Source: Dipteris shenzhenensis (lineage: Eukaryota; Polypodiophyta; Polypodiopsida; Gleicheniales). From it: a stretch of 64,000 bases of DNA. The notes under the pieces were generated by a model that worked only from the letters and a program-made list of their open reading frames with translations, did not search any database and was not told the DNA's origin. The DNA is taken from NCBI GenBank assembly GCA_047967505.1, contig CM106540.1. The stretch is one strand, 5' to 3'. The position numbers were made by a program, and so were the translations under genes. This document shows, piece by piece, positions 1 through 10,800 of this stretch. Numbering within the stretch: position 1 is the stretch's first letter; each line of letters begins with the position of its first letter.

Positions 1-102
1 AAACCCCCTTGATGATGTGGCGTTTCCACGTTTCACCCCCTCTCAAAAATCCTGAAACGTTTCTGTTTCCGTTTCCCGTTTCTGTTTCCCCATTTCCCGT
101 AA

Positions 103-819
103 CTCTGGCTGTCACGCTTCACACAGGAGCAGACACGCTTCACCCAGGAGTAGGCGCGTCTCATACAGGAGCAAGCTCAGGCTATCCGAGACCAGGTTGA
201 TCTTATTCAGGGACTCAAATAGGAGATCTCACAGCTCCGATAGGAGGTCACTGTTATACGCACAGTCCTAGGGAGCACCCCAGTTGTGGAGGCACAGATT
301 GCGAGCATGCAATCTGCCATCGAGGAGACGTCTAGATGGGTTCACATAGCCAAACGGGAACCTGCAAGGATAACCGTTTCGGCTACCCTCCTAGAGTAAC
401 AGCAAAGAGCCAATAAGGCTCTCAACATCAGAGTACGTGGGATCCCACACACTGAGGCTACACCGATGGCAAATGCGACGGCCTTCGTGGCCACTACTCT
501 AGGGGCGACTGAGCATAGGATTGAGAGAGCATGGCGGGTACGGAGGGACCCCAACCGAGAGCAATACCTTATCATACGGTTCCATGACGCTCAGGCACGA
601 CTTTCAGCTTTACGTCATAGGTCAACCTTACAAGACCAGCCAGTAATCTCCATGGATGAGGACCTCACTCCACTACAGGTTGAGGAGAGGTGCTTCTTGT
701 TACAGCAGCGGGATCAGGCCCGCAAGGAGGAGAAGTGGGCACCAGTACGAGATGGAGACTCCTTACAGGCCCCCGTCGGGCACCCACCTCTCCTTCCACA
801 TAGGGAGGTGGAGCTATGA
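103..819 (+). pseudogene. LINE ORF1 (L1 ORF1p-like RNA-binding protein), decayed
   Basis: In L1 elements ORF1p binds the element's own RNA and acts as a chaperone. Here one frame runs from a Gln/Glu-rich heptad stretch (about 103-240), probably a coiled coil, into the motif NIRVRGIP at 424-447, which matches the conserved start of the L1 ORF1p RRM region. A basic segment containing REQYLIIRFHD follows. The open part from 466 is 117 codons. Four in-frame stops lie upstream, at 151, 220, 241 and 397 (TAG, TAG, TAG, TAA), each where the Gln-rich context predicts Gln. The frame ends just before the endonuclease, as expected for a bicistronic LINE. Confidence 0.7.
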
Positions 820-828
820 GACTCAGAT

Positions 829-1769
829 ATTCGAGACCCTATCCTGCACCATCTGGAACTGTAATGGTACCTTATGGTCAGAACCAGGGAACTTCTCGAA
901 ATCCTCTATACAGGTCACCACATAGTATTTTATACAGAGACACATCAGAGTCCAGAGTGCCCACTACCAATAGTCAGTGGGTATACATGGGAGTCTGCCT
1001 ATAGAGATGAGACGAGGGATACAGGAGGGGTTCAAGGGTCAAGAGGAGTCGCAGTCCTTTACAGATCCACACTTTTGGGGGCCATCTCAGTGGAGCAGAG
1101 AGATGCACATTCCAAGTTTCTTTGGATCTGGATTCGATACATGGACATCCGGGATCTGTTTATTGCAGTTTGCTACTTCCCCCCTGAGACCTCCCACTTT
1201 GCCAGAGATATTCGAGGTGAGAATGAGACATCTCTATTTGCTGCTCTTTATCAATCCATTGTTGACTTCTCTAGCCGCAGAGAAGTCCTCCTAGTTGGGG
1301 ACTTCAACGTGGTGGACAGACGCTCGTCAGGCACCACTCCTCGACTTCAGGGATGATTTCACTCTACTGCCAGACATTGACTTTGAGGAGGTAGGTACGC
1401 TACGGGTTTTGGTTGACAGACGAGGACTGTTCACATCTTATGGGCAAGCCCTATTAGACCTCGGCAGGATGCATGATCTCATTATTTATAATGGTCTTGA
1501 CAGATGGCCCGCATTAGGTGGTTTCACGTGCTTTTCACATGGGGGAGGCTCCAATGTTGTGGACTACATCATGGGATCCCCTACCTTCACATCTCGCATC
1601 ACTGACTTTACCGTAGCACCTCTCCCTCCAGGGGCTGATCATACCCATCTTTTCTTTAGCATTTCTACTCCCCGTCGCGCAGCACTTTCCATCCCGTTGA
1701 GTTCTTACTCCACCTACCATGATATACGCTTTGATCACCTACTTACTCTGGCCGTCTGTACATACTTCT
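829..1769 (+). pseudogene. LINE ORF2, endonuclease domain
   Basis: This is the apurinic-type endonuclease that nicks target DNA so that reverse transcription can be primed. The domain opens with TIWNCNG near 848, equivalent to the usual SWN motif. It switches frame near 872, then continues with GVAVLYRS, a strand ending in CYFPPE, and the metal-binding LVGDFN near 1300. After another frame change near 1295 it continues with DLIIYNGL, GGFTCF, SNVVDYIMGS and PGADHTHLFF, the last two being the conserved Asp and His region that ends EEP nucleases. At least two frameshifts break it, and a solo LTR begins at 1770. Confidence 0.75.
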
Positions 1770-2126
1770 TGTTGAAAATGGGGAGAGGGTGAGAGACACT
1801 CAATGACAGGTTAGAGACAAGAGCTGAGGCACGAACTGATGTTGATAGATTGTGTAATCATAGCAAGTACATGGCCTCATTTATAGGCTGGGCAAGCCTT
1901 ATCTTCCCACACTGACACCTCATAGATGAGGTCACACACAAGAGAATCTAGATCCTATAATCTAGGGGAGGAATCACACCTACCACATGAGGTGGCACAA
2001 GTGGCCTCAAGACTCTTCACACACACAACTGTAGGACACTCCTAGGACTCTAGGACCACACACACTAGGACACTCCTAGGACTCTAGGACCACACACACT
2101 AGGACTCTGATAGTTCCAACACTTCT
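1765..2126 (+). mobile_element. Solo LTR, 352 bp, with 5-bp target duplication
   Basis: The LTR body is 1770-2121. It begins TGTTGAAAAT and ends AGTTCCAACA, so its tips are TGTTG and CAACA, the usual TG...CA inverted termini. The flanks are CTTCT at 1765-1769 and CTTCT at 2122-2126, an exact 5-bp target duplication. The LINE reading resumes at once on the far side. No coding sequence, PBS or PPT lies inside, so I read it as a solo LTR left by recombination. A TTTATAGG motif near 1881 could be its TATA box. A 34-bp unit is tandemly repeated at 2033-2066 and 2067-2100, with a partial third copy. Confidence 0.8.
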
Positions 2127-4371
2127 CGCCTACATTGACTTCATACCCCTATTAGAGGATCGTGCTGCCCTAATCACCCGCTCACTACACGAGGCTGCTC
2201 TTCACGCTTTCCCCCACACCACCCGCTCCACCCGCCCACCACCCCCTCGGACCATACCCTGTAATAGCTAGTACAATGATGAGTGTAAGGATTTACGCCG
2301 TCAGCTCAAATTCGAAACCAAAAACAATCTTTCGAGTGAACCAGAGACGCTACGAAAGTACCGTCAACTGGTACACAGAAAGAGACTAGACTTTGTTCAC
2401 CTGAACGAGGAGGAGCTACTGAACATTCTATCTTTTGGCGGAGATTTCTAGAGGGACGGTCCCCCTCACCACTCACTGACACTTAGGTGTGGTTTGATTA
2501 TGCATGCACACTCTATGATATCCCAAATCAGCCAGTCCCTAACCTCTCACATATGCCACGCCCCACATCCTGCACCCTCTTCACTAGGGGGGGGGGTAAA
2601 GGATGCCGTAATGAAACTTCATAATGGCCAAGCGAAGGATCATGAGGGACTATGCACTGAGTTCATTGCATATGGAATTAACCTCCTACTCCGATCTTAG
2701 CAAAGCTATTTAATGAAGCTGTTTGTTTGGCATTTCCACGCACCTAGACCATTAACACTATCTCACCCATTCACAAGGCAGGGGATCCCATGAGCCCGGA
2801 GAACTACAGGACCATTATGATTGGACATGTCATGTCCAAGATTTATGCATCAGTACTTGATTCTCAGGTCAGCAGATTTGTGGAGTGTCGAGGACTTAGA
2901 GCAGCAGGACAGGCCGGATTCTGGCGTGATCATGGGACCATGGACCACATTCTCATGCTCAGATGTATCATTGAGGAGGCGAGGGCACGGAAGCAGAGGG
3001 TTTACTATTGCTTTGTGGATTTCCGCAAGACATTTGACACAGTTTCAAGAACCCTCCTCATATGACGCCTACAGGATTTGGGTTACGACCAGGAGATCAT
3101 TTGGGCTGTCATGGCACTTTATGAGAGAGTTTCAGGCAAAGTCCGGGCAAGATCTGGGTGGACAGACGAGATCATGAGCACTATCAGGTCAAACAAGGGT
3201 GTCCATTATCACCTACCTTGTTTGGCCTCTACATTGACGAGCTTGAGACAGTGATGCAGACACAGGGGGGGTAGGTTGCTCTCTTGCGGGCACGCTGATC
3301 CGGATATTGCTTTATGCAGATGGCATGGCTCTCTTGTCTTCCTCAGTAGAGGGGCTCTAGAGACACCTTGATGCACTACAGTCCTTTTGTGAGTCTCATG
3401 ATTTGAAGGTCAACCTGGGTAAAACCAAGGTTATGATCTTCAATACATCTCGAGCTGTCATGCACCAGGAGCAGCTCGCATTTGATGGGTCACCTGTTGA
3501 GGTAGTTTCATCATACACTTATCTTGGGGTCGTCTTTTTCAGACCCATCTTCACTATGAGACCCGCGATGCAGGCACGCTTAAGCAGAGGATATGCTTCA
3601 TTGGCTAGACTAGAGAGGCAGTGCTTCCGCTCACTTCCAGGATCCACGGACCAAAGGGTTGCTTTTTGACTCCTTGGTCCGCCCAGCGGGGATGTATGGC
3701 AGTCCATGCTGGAGGCCAGACTTGTCAAATATAGAGTGGGCCAAGGTGGAGCGGCTACAAGTTCTCATGTTATCACAAATGATCCGTGGTAAGCCATCCG
3801 TTCCCCATTACAGCTAGATGCTGCATTTCAGGTCATCACGTATCTGTACCGAGTCAGGGAGTATGGGGATTACATCTATGGGCGTAGCAGGCTACCATGG
3901 CTAGCACTATCCTCTTCTATGGCACTTGCAGCAGGGGGAGACCAGAGGTGCTCGTATGCACGCACAGAGAGATGGTTTGAGGGACTGGGGCTCCACATGG
4001 ACAGACTACCTCCATTCCAGTACAGCATGGATGCTCCGTTTTCTCCCCTCCTATCACATGAGGTCAACCAGGTTCTCCGTGAGATCTATTACAGCTACAC
4101 ACATTTCGGACCTAGTTGGGCCTGAGTGATTTTTCAGTGAAGCTGGGCTTCTACAGAGATCACTTCTTACATATCACAGCGGAGGGTTTCATTGACCCAC
4201 CAGGGTACATTCAAATCTACTAACCCCACTCACTGAGGATCTCACTTGGGCAGTTTCGGGTCTCTTCACATAGACTTCGTATCGAGAGCAGCAAAGTAGA
4301 GCAACAACTCAGGGAGAGGCGCATATGCACTTTGTGTGACATGCAGGAGGTTGAGACAGAGGAGCACTTCA
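2127..4371 (+). pseudogene. LINE ORF2, reverse transcriptase and C-terminal region
   Basis: The linker and RT resume after the solo LTR. Visible RT blocks are SPENYRTIMIG (near 2790), the motif A segment FVDFRKTFDTV at about 3013-3045, KQGCPLSP at about 3191-3214, and the catalytic box at 3313-3324, which reads YADG instead of YADD. LGKTKVMIFNTSR and SYTYLGVVF follow (3415-3540), typical of LINE RT thumb regions. The C-terminal part includes the start of a CxxC...H zinc knuckle (ICTLCD...TEEHFIFC, about 4320-4371). Several frameshifts and stops are present, and a TRIM inserted at 4377 splits the knuckle. Confidence 0.75.
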
Positions 4372-4376
4372 TCTTC

Positions 4377-4659
4377 TGTTGGCAACCATGCAGGTTGCCA
4401 CATGTCCAAGGTAACGCCGAGTGTGGGGGGTCCCAATCCCTCGCCTCCTAGCCACGTCATGCCTCCTCTCCCTCCCAAAAAGTCTCGGGAAGGATGAGAG
4501 AGGAGGGTCAGATAACCTCTTTATATCCAAGGCCCCCAAGGGGGCACCAATGCTTATGGGATTTTATATCCCCAAATCCACATGTCATAGCCGTGATCCT
4601 CCTTCAATAAACCATGCTTCACACACCATTTTAACTGGTGGAGACCACCACCTCCAACA
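4377..4659 (-). repeat. TRIM 3' LTR (element on minus strand)
   Basis: This 283-bp LTR lies downstream in the element's own direction and directly abuts the polypurine tract. It shares nearly all of its sequence with the partner LTR at 4975-5260, which suggests fairly recent insertion compared with the LINE it sits in. It contains CTTTATATCC near 4519 as a possible A/T-rich promoter element. No open frame of note. Confidence 0.85.
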
Positions 4660-4974
4660 CCCCCCTGTGGCCAAACCTTGAGGCAAACCAAACTTGATGC
4701 TGACCAAACCTGACCACGGCCACACAAGGTCGGTCAATCAACAAGGACCAACCACCAATAAATTCCACGGGTACATCTACCAAATGCCACAAGGGAGCCT
4801 GCCACGTGAGAGCATTCAAGAAGGAACATCAGTCATAATGTCGCACTTTGAGCCGCTGCACGGATCACGACAGTCCGCCGCCACAGAACATCCAACCACC
4901 ACGTGTTGTCAACGCAAGGACCGTGCCCAATAAAGTCCCACAGTCCGCAGGTCTGATCCTTGCTCTGATACCAC

Positions 4975-5260
4975 TGTTGGCAACCATGCAAGTTGCCACG
5001 TGTCCAAGGTAACGCCGAGTGTGGGGGTTCCCAATACCCTGCCGCCTCCTAGCCACGTCATGCCTCCTCTCCCTCCCAAAAAGTCCCGGGAAGGATGAGA
5101 GAGGAGGGTCAGATAACCTCTTTATATCCAAGGCCCCCAAGGGGGCACCAATCCTTATGGGATTTTATATCCCCAAATCCACGTGTCACAGCCGCGAGCC
5201 TCCTTCAATAAACCATGCTCCACACACCATTTTGAGGGGTGAAGGCCACCACCTCCAACA
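4975..5260 (-). repeat. TRIM 5' LTR (element on minus strand)
   Basis: This 286-bp LTR is adjacent to the tRNA-iMet-type primer binding site at 4962-4973 with a one-base gap. It differs from its partner by scattered substitutions and a few single-base indels. The 196-codon open frame crossing it on the minus strand is accidental. Confidence 0.85.
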
Positions 5261-5265
5261 TCTTC

Positions 5266-5754
5266 AGGTGTCCTGTTTACTATGAGATCCACGGATGTTT
5301 CCACTGTCTCTTCAGAGACAGCTATGGGGTTTTGGCCCGATTCATCTCCTACCAACACTAGCGATGTTTGGCAAGTTTCGTTCATGAGGCACTCAGATAC
5401 CGCGAGAGGATACTTCAAGCACGGAGACAGGAACAGACTTTGTCCTTGGTTGATCCCTCTCAGAGCTCTATCACGGAGTTTTTCCAGCCAGATCACATGG
5501 ACACTCACGGGACGAGGCCTCGACATGATCATGACCCGAAGCCCGTGATCCGACAGCTCAGACAGAGGGTTGACACACAGATCACACTTGGGGACATCTC
5601 CTCCATGTTTAGAGTTGGGTCTCGCCCGACGGGGGCCACAGTAGCCTTGGTTAGACGCAGAGCTATGACCAGGAGACATGCCAGGGCTGCACCTTTGAGT
5701 GGCCCACAGCACTCTATCGCCAATTTCATGCCCCCATTGCCTCATCCACCCTGA
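5266..5754 (+). pseudogene. LINE ORF2, C-terminal tail after the TRIM
   Basis: Translation picks up with CPVYYEIHGCFHCLF, completing the zinc knuckle that the TRIM interrupted. It continues after a frame change near 5340 into a basic, Arg-rich tail of about 128 codons that ends at TGA 5752-5754. The second copy (8.9 kb) and the third (33 kb) carry the same YEIQGRY segment, which confirms continuity across the insertion. Confidence 0.7.
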
Positions 5755-5766
5755 TGTCTTGATGGT

Positions 5767-6066
5767 GATGATGATGATGATGATGATGATGATAGTCGAC
5801 TACTGACATGACATGACTATGTTGTACTTAGGATTTAGTACTGACATTCTGCATTTTTTGCATTTGCATTGGTGTGGACGCTCGTTTAGTAGCTCCACCA
5901 CCACAGCTCGTTTGTACCAGGTTTTTCAGTCTCATAGACCCATTGATCTTCCAAAGACTTTAATAAATTTTCTTTCTTTCTTTCTGGTTTACCTAGATTA
6001 TGTAAATTTTTTTGATCTTTTGCACTTTGTCACATAGGCCCGTGAGGCCTCCCGCGGACATTAATA

Positions 6067-6109
<43 letters not shown>
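5767..6109 (+). repeat. LINE copy 1 3' UTR with (GAT)n and terminal (CT)n tract
   Basis: This non-coding tail holds a (GAT)n run (5767-5793), a TTTC-rich stretch near 5970, a GC-rich block ending GTGAGGCCTCCCG (about 6042-6054) and a pure 40-bp (CT)n run at 6070-6109. LINE copy 2 ends with a matching block and (CT)n run at 9689-9764, so the dinucleotide tract looks like the family's 3' terminus in place of poly(A). Confidence 0.65.
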
Positions 6110-6111
<2 letters not shown>

Positions 6112-6426
6112 GGCACACTCTATGGCACAGAGACGGGATGACCTGGATGGAATTACGGTGCATAATGGCTTCTGATATACCAGAAGATGCATGCAAAATC
6201 AGGGAGTTAGTGACGCAGGAAATGCTACAAATCTTATGGCAAGACCCCAACAGTTTTACAAACAGGGAATTTACCCAATGGACAGCTATGGAATGCAAAA
6301 TAACCACGAGGAAGACATGTTAATGTTTGAAAGGCATTTAATCTGTTAGCTGAGAATCAGCTCACATGATCTAGAGGTGGAGAGGGGCAAGTGGTCAAGA
6401 CCTGGCGGGTCACTCTGCGGCCAGTA

Positions 6427-7660
6427 TTGAGGAGACGAGATTGTGCTCCCAAAAAGTCTATGCCTTCTTTGTAGACTTTTGGAAGACCTTTGACACAATC
6501 CCACGATCTCACATGATCAGACCACTACAGGAGATGCAGATTCCTGTGATTTGGGGGGTGATGAGTATATTTGAGTCAGTCAGAGAGTATGTGCCCTTGG
6601 AGGCCTATCAAGCTGGGGTGATGAGTATGTATGAGTCAGTCAAAGGGAGAGTACATGCCCCTGGAGGCTTGTCAGGCTGGGTCGAGAGCACAATAGGGGT
6701 GAAGCAAGGATGCCCCCTTTCACCAACATTATTTGGGCTATATATTCATGAGATCACGACATTCATTGACCGCCTCGGAGGTGAGGGCTCGTGGCTAGCC
6801 GATCTGATGATACGAATACTATTGTACGTAGAAGTCCTATCCTCCTTAGCAGTAGGGTTACAGAGACACCTAGATGCCCTAGAGTTGTTTTGCAAATAGA
6901 GAGATATGACTGTTAACCTTGGCAAGACCAAGGTTATGATTTTTAACACCTCACGGATAGCACTTCATCGGCATACTTTCACCTACCGAGGAGAGCAAGT
7001 GGACATCGTACAATCCTACACCTACTTAGGGGCAGTCTTCATGATGACCTATGCAGCCAGGGCACATCTTACACGAGGGCAAGGAGCTCTAGCTCAACGG
7101 GAGCAGCAGTGCTTTGAGGCACATTTTAATGACCCCCTGGCGAAGGGATGGCTATTTGACACAAGTGAGGCCAACAACCATGTATGTTCAGCATACTTCT
7201 GAGGGTGTAACTTGACAGCGACTAAGTGGCAACACTTCAATAGGTTGCAGGTGACTTTGGGATCCACAATGATTCGGAGCAAGCCTTCACTCCCCCACCA
7301 GATCATACAGGCAGAGTTTGCCATGACACTGCTCAAGATCGATGCCATCTTCGAGATGGCTACTTATCTTCACAAGGTCTGAGCCTTACCTAAACGGAGG
7401 CTACCGAGGGTGGCACTTGAGTCATCTATGACTAGCTGAGAGCGGGGCTTGCATGGCTTCGTATGCACACATTTCCAGGTGGTTTGACAGACAGGGCATT
7501 TAGATGGATCGTCTCCTCCCCTTCCAGTACAGCTTGGATGCTCCTGATCCCTTGATTCCATGGGATGAGATCAACCATATTATACGGTTGGACCAACTCC
7601 ATCTTTATACATCCTGGACTTGGGGAGTAGACCAGGATTTCCCCACCAAGGCCTGGTTCT
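6427..7660 (+). pseudogene. LINE copy 2 reverse transcriptase remnant
   Basis: RT blocks are recognisable: FVDFWKTFDTIP (near 6468), VKQGCPLSPTLFGLYI (about 6700-6745), a ruined catalytic box reading LLYVEV where YADD is expected (about 6820), then LGKTKVMIFNTSR and SYTYLGAVF (6920-7040). Between the first two blocks a stretch of about 60 bp is tandemly duplicated (from 6555 and from 6615), giving VMSIFESV and VMSMYESV. Downstream, MDRLLPFQYSLDAP (about 7504-7545) matches the other copies. Two catalytic Asp codons are lost, so this is dead. Confidence 0.75.
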
Positions 7661-8733
7661 TGTTGGAAAGGTGACCCCCCCATATGAGGAGAGCATGGGG
7701 GGGATGGACCTAGGATCTGAGAGATGGTCACATGGGCAACATGATGGTTGCCATGAGTGCAAGGATCAGACAACAAAAGAGAGAGGGAGGGGGCTGCCAC
7801 ATGGGCAGCACCTCACAGCAAAGAAAAGATGGCTAAAAGGGCTGTCACATGGGCAGCACAACAGCCTGGCAGAGGCGCAGCAAGTGTGTGTGTACGGGCT
7901 GGAACAGGTCCCTAAAAAAGGCGCACAGGTGGCGGGACAGAGGGCCTGCACAAGGCACATTAATGGCAAGGGGAACCAGCATATCAGGTCAGCCTGGTGG
8001 AGCAGCAAAGGAGGCTGCTAGTAGGCAGGGACCTGCCTTTATATAGGGCTGGGCCCTTGCCTTGATTGGAGGGCAAAGGGCCCTCGAAGTATGGGCCAAA
8101 GGCCCTAGAAAAGAGAGCCCCAAAGGGGCATTTATGGCAGACCTGGACGGCCAGATTAGGTCTGCTGGTTGGTTTTTGCCAGCCCCATGGGGCTTATAAA
8201 AGGAGGGCCTCCAGGCCCTCATTACTCATTCTCTGGAGCAGCCTTCACACAAACAGCAGGAGCAGTCTTCTACCCATCTTGGAGCCTATACTTTGGAGGA
8301 CCAAGAGACCTAGAGAAGCTGCAGACGGAGCTTTAAGGGTTGCCCACCTAGGCTGATCTATAGGCAGCAAGGTGGAGAGGATCATTCTCGACAGAAAGTC
8401 TACAGACGCTCAAGGTGGAGCACGCAGGCTCGAGTCTAGAAATAGCCGACAGATAGGAGGAGGACCTTGTGGTAAGATCAGAGGACCACACCATTGGTGG
8501 GACTATGGATCTATCTCTTTTGTATTGTGTCCATAGCTTTGGATGGAAATATATTATTTTGGTGGTTTCTTTATCTGGCTGGTTCATTGTCTATTGATGA
8601 GTCTGCACATCTATCCTATGCACATAAGTTTAAGATGTGATTCCACACCCCACACCACACTGTGTGAGCTCCTGGGCTATTCTATCAGTCTTCCGCTGTG
8701 CGTACCCTCTGTTGGTCGATTTCTAACAGTTCT
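7656..8733 (+). mobile_element. Solo LTR, 1068 bp, with 5-bp target duplication
   Basis: The body is 7661-8728, beginning TGTTGGAAAGG and ending GATTTCTAACA. The exact duplication GTTCT lies at 7656-7660 and 8729-8733, and LINE sequence resumes on both sides. A TATA box (CTTATAAAAGG, about 8191-8201) followed by a CT-rich leader fits a U3-R-U5 layout. Several diverged copies of a CTGCCACATGGGCAGCAC-like unit lie in the presumed U3 (about 7735-7860). No PBS, PPT or coding region, so a solo LTR. Confidence 0.8.
8191..8201 (+). promoter_or_regulatory. TATA box of solo LTR
   Basis: TTATAAAAGG sits about 530 bp from the LTR's 5' tip, with a purine-poor leader downstream. This matches the usual position of a retrotransposon core promoter. 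Whether it is active cannot be judged from sequence. Confidence 0.5.
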
Positions 8734-9723
8734 ATCGTGACCATATATATCCTGACAGTGTCGGAGGTCATCAGACCCCCGGCATCTGAAGGACAGGCAA
8801 GTTTCACATGCCCTCAGGATTGCCGTTGGACAGATGCGGGTCTCGTCCCATCAGCTGAGGATTGAGACAGAGAGAGCCACAGGTACACCTAGGGAGCAGC
8901 GGATTTACAAACTATGCACTCCAAGAGAGATAGAGACGAAGGAGCATTTCCTATGTACCTATCCGGTTTACTATGAGATTCAAGGACGATATCAGTGCCT
9001 CTTCCAGGAGGGGCATGGCTTCGGACCCCTCTCCCAATTGATTCCCTTCTAGGACCAAGTTTGTGTCGGTCTCTATCTGATGGAGATGAGACGTCATAGA
9101 GAGATCCTTCTGCGTCAAATCACAAAGTATGAGTTGTGCCGCAGGAGACAAGGGTAGATCGAGCTCAAGGACACATCACAAATTTCTACACATTTGAGTC
9201 TGCTCCTGGGCATGTCGAGGTAGATGAAGAGAAGATCGAGGAGATGAGGGCAGTATGGATCCGTGGGATGAGACGACGACGAGGAGGGATGCAGCTAGAG
9301 ACGCACGAGCCACACACGATGCAACGACGGACCAGAGCATGCACGATGGAGGTCCAGCCCATCACAGCTTTACTCAGTAGGGACCATCCGACCAGAGGCA
9401 TCACTATGGCCCACCAAATACTGAGATAATGGACACCACGCCCCCCGCCACAACGTGAGATGACTAGACAGTCTCGGATACGATATATTTTCGCAGCTCA
9501 AGGAGAGCCACCATGGCACCTGGATATGTCTTCTAACTCCAATTTTGAGATTGAGTCTAGCTATTAGTCCCTAGTTTTGGACTTTGAGTTTGTGTTTGTA
9601 CTTCTAAGATTACTCAGCAAAGGGTCTTAGTGAGCCCTTTGCCTCAGCCCATAGCGGCTTGTATAAGCATGTGTCAATCTGCTATTGTACTTTGTCTCAT
9701 AGGTCCGCGAGGCCTCCTGAAGA

Positions 9724-9725
<2 letters not shown>
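8734..9725 (+). pseudogene. LINE copy 2 C-terminal knuckle and 3' UTR
   Basis: Translation from 8834 gives VSSHQLRIETERA, then KLCTPREIETKEHFLC and YPVYYEIQGRYQCLF. This is the zinc-knuckle region seen in copies 1 and 3, with the first Cys apparently lost. Basic residues follow, then stops. The last part (9689-9725) matches the terminal block of copy 1 before the (CT)n tract. Confidence 0.65.
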
Positions 9726-9764
<39 letters not shown>

Positions 9765-9768
<4 letters not shown>

Positions 9769-10800
9769 AAGTGTACCTGAGCAAAGTGACCAATGGCTAG
9801 TAAGCACTGACTTAGGCTATTCACATATGTAATTTATGTAGGTATCGTGCCTCTAGTGGCAGGTTCCACCAGTTTTTAACTTGGACATGCCAATGCATGG
9901 GCATACCCTAAGAGCAAAGAGTCGGTGGCATGTATCCTGATTCCTGTACTGGTGAGGAGATGAATTCTTACCTTTTTTCCAAGGAGGCTCAAGACTCTCT
10001 TTTAATGTTCTCTAAGTATCCGGACAGAGGGACTAGCAATACACAACTTAAGATGAGCCATCATATGCACTACCCACTTGAATAATTATTCACAAACATA
10101 TCATGGAACTGAGTGGTTCACACTGGAGAGCTTGAATGCAATAGATGACCATCCGGACTGATGTGAGGACAATTGCGGAGTGAGAGGACAGACCACGGGT
10201 TAGGACATGGGACCTAAATATTACAAACAAATCTCATCACATCTTCCTTACCCCATAACAATAAAACAGTTTTTTGGTTGGTCAAGGTCAGCTCCATCAG
10301 GTACCAAGTGAGAATTTCAAATCCCCCAATCTCTACCTTGGAGTTGCTCACACCTCAATGCTCACAATCTTGACAGTAGAGATAGCAAAATATCATAAAG
10401 CCCCAAGTCCCCAATCCTCTACTTTGTAGTTGCTCATAGCCCAATGCGAGCAAACGCAAAGGAATTCACAACCCAAAGATTTTTAAAAATGCCCATCGTT
10501 ACACAGCAACTTTGCGTAATCATACAAGCTGTACAACACATAGTATCGATGGAATAGACATGTCTGTAATACCTTATATTATCGGTGGTAAACCGTAAAT
10601 ACCAGCAGCGGGCAGGTTTCCCGATTACAATTACGAGGCATAATCACAATTATAGGATAACCTTATCCAAAATGGGTATTGTTTTACTTACCGGTCTATC
10701 TGTTCATACCTCGCTTTCAAACTTAAGACATGAGTATACATGCCAACCTCACTACTCTACAAATAGGCAAAGTGCAGTCCCACGTGAAGTCACATAATTC
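9765..10800. other. No gene seen
   Basis: No open frame with recognisable content. Two diverged copies of a segment of about 95 bp lie near 10330-10450 (compare GGAGTTGCTCACACC and GTAGTTGCTCATAGC). Confidence 0.5.

Larger units (their letters stand above)
4372..5265 (-). mobile_element. TRIM (terminal-repeat retrotransposon in miniature), complete, 884 bp
   Basis: Two near-identical LTRs, 4377-4659 and 4975-5260, bracket a 315-bp internal segment. Both run TGTTGG...CCAACA. The exact 5-bp target duplication TCTTC lies at 4372-4376 and 5261-5265, and the LINE continues on both sides. Orientation is minus. Reading that way, one base after the LTR ending at 4975 is the PBS TGGTATCAGAGC (tRNA-iMet complement, 4962-4973), and just before the other LTR is a purine tract ending AGGGGGG (4660-4665). 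No protein is encoded, so movement would have depended on another element's enzymes. Every structural part of a TRIM is present. Confidence 0.9.
1..6109 (+). mobile_element. L1-type LINE, copy 1 (decayed, interrupted by two LTR insertions)
   Basis: The copy reads, in order, an ORF1-like coiled-coil and RNA-binding segment, an AP-endonuclease domain, a reverse transcriptase, a C-terminal zinc-knuckle region, a 3' UTR and a (CT)n tail. The 5' end is not visible and may lie outside the window. Two LTR-type insertions interrupt it, at 1770-2121 and 4377-5260. Frameshifts and premature stops are frequent, and the catalytic YADD box reads YADG, so this copy cannot move by itself. The same family recurs at 6.4-9.8 kb and, as a minus-strand fragment, at 33 kb. 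Family assignment rests on domain order and motifs read by eye. Confidence 0.85.
6427..9764 (+). mobile_element. L1-type LINE, copy 2 (5'-truncated, split by a solo LTR)
   Basis: This is a second copy of the same family, beginning inside the RT. The segment 6110-6426 before it shows no LINE homology. Coding remnants run 6427-7660 and 8734-9060, with a solo LTR between. The 3' UTR continues to the (CT)n tail at 9726-9764. Loss of the 5' end is typical of incomplete target-primed reverse transcription. Confidence 0.8.

Noticed and set aside
5155-5745. 196-codon minus-strand open frame
   Set aside because: It spans the junction of the TRIM LTR and the LINE tail and is antisense to the LINE reading, so it is accidental.
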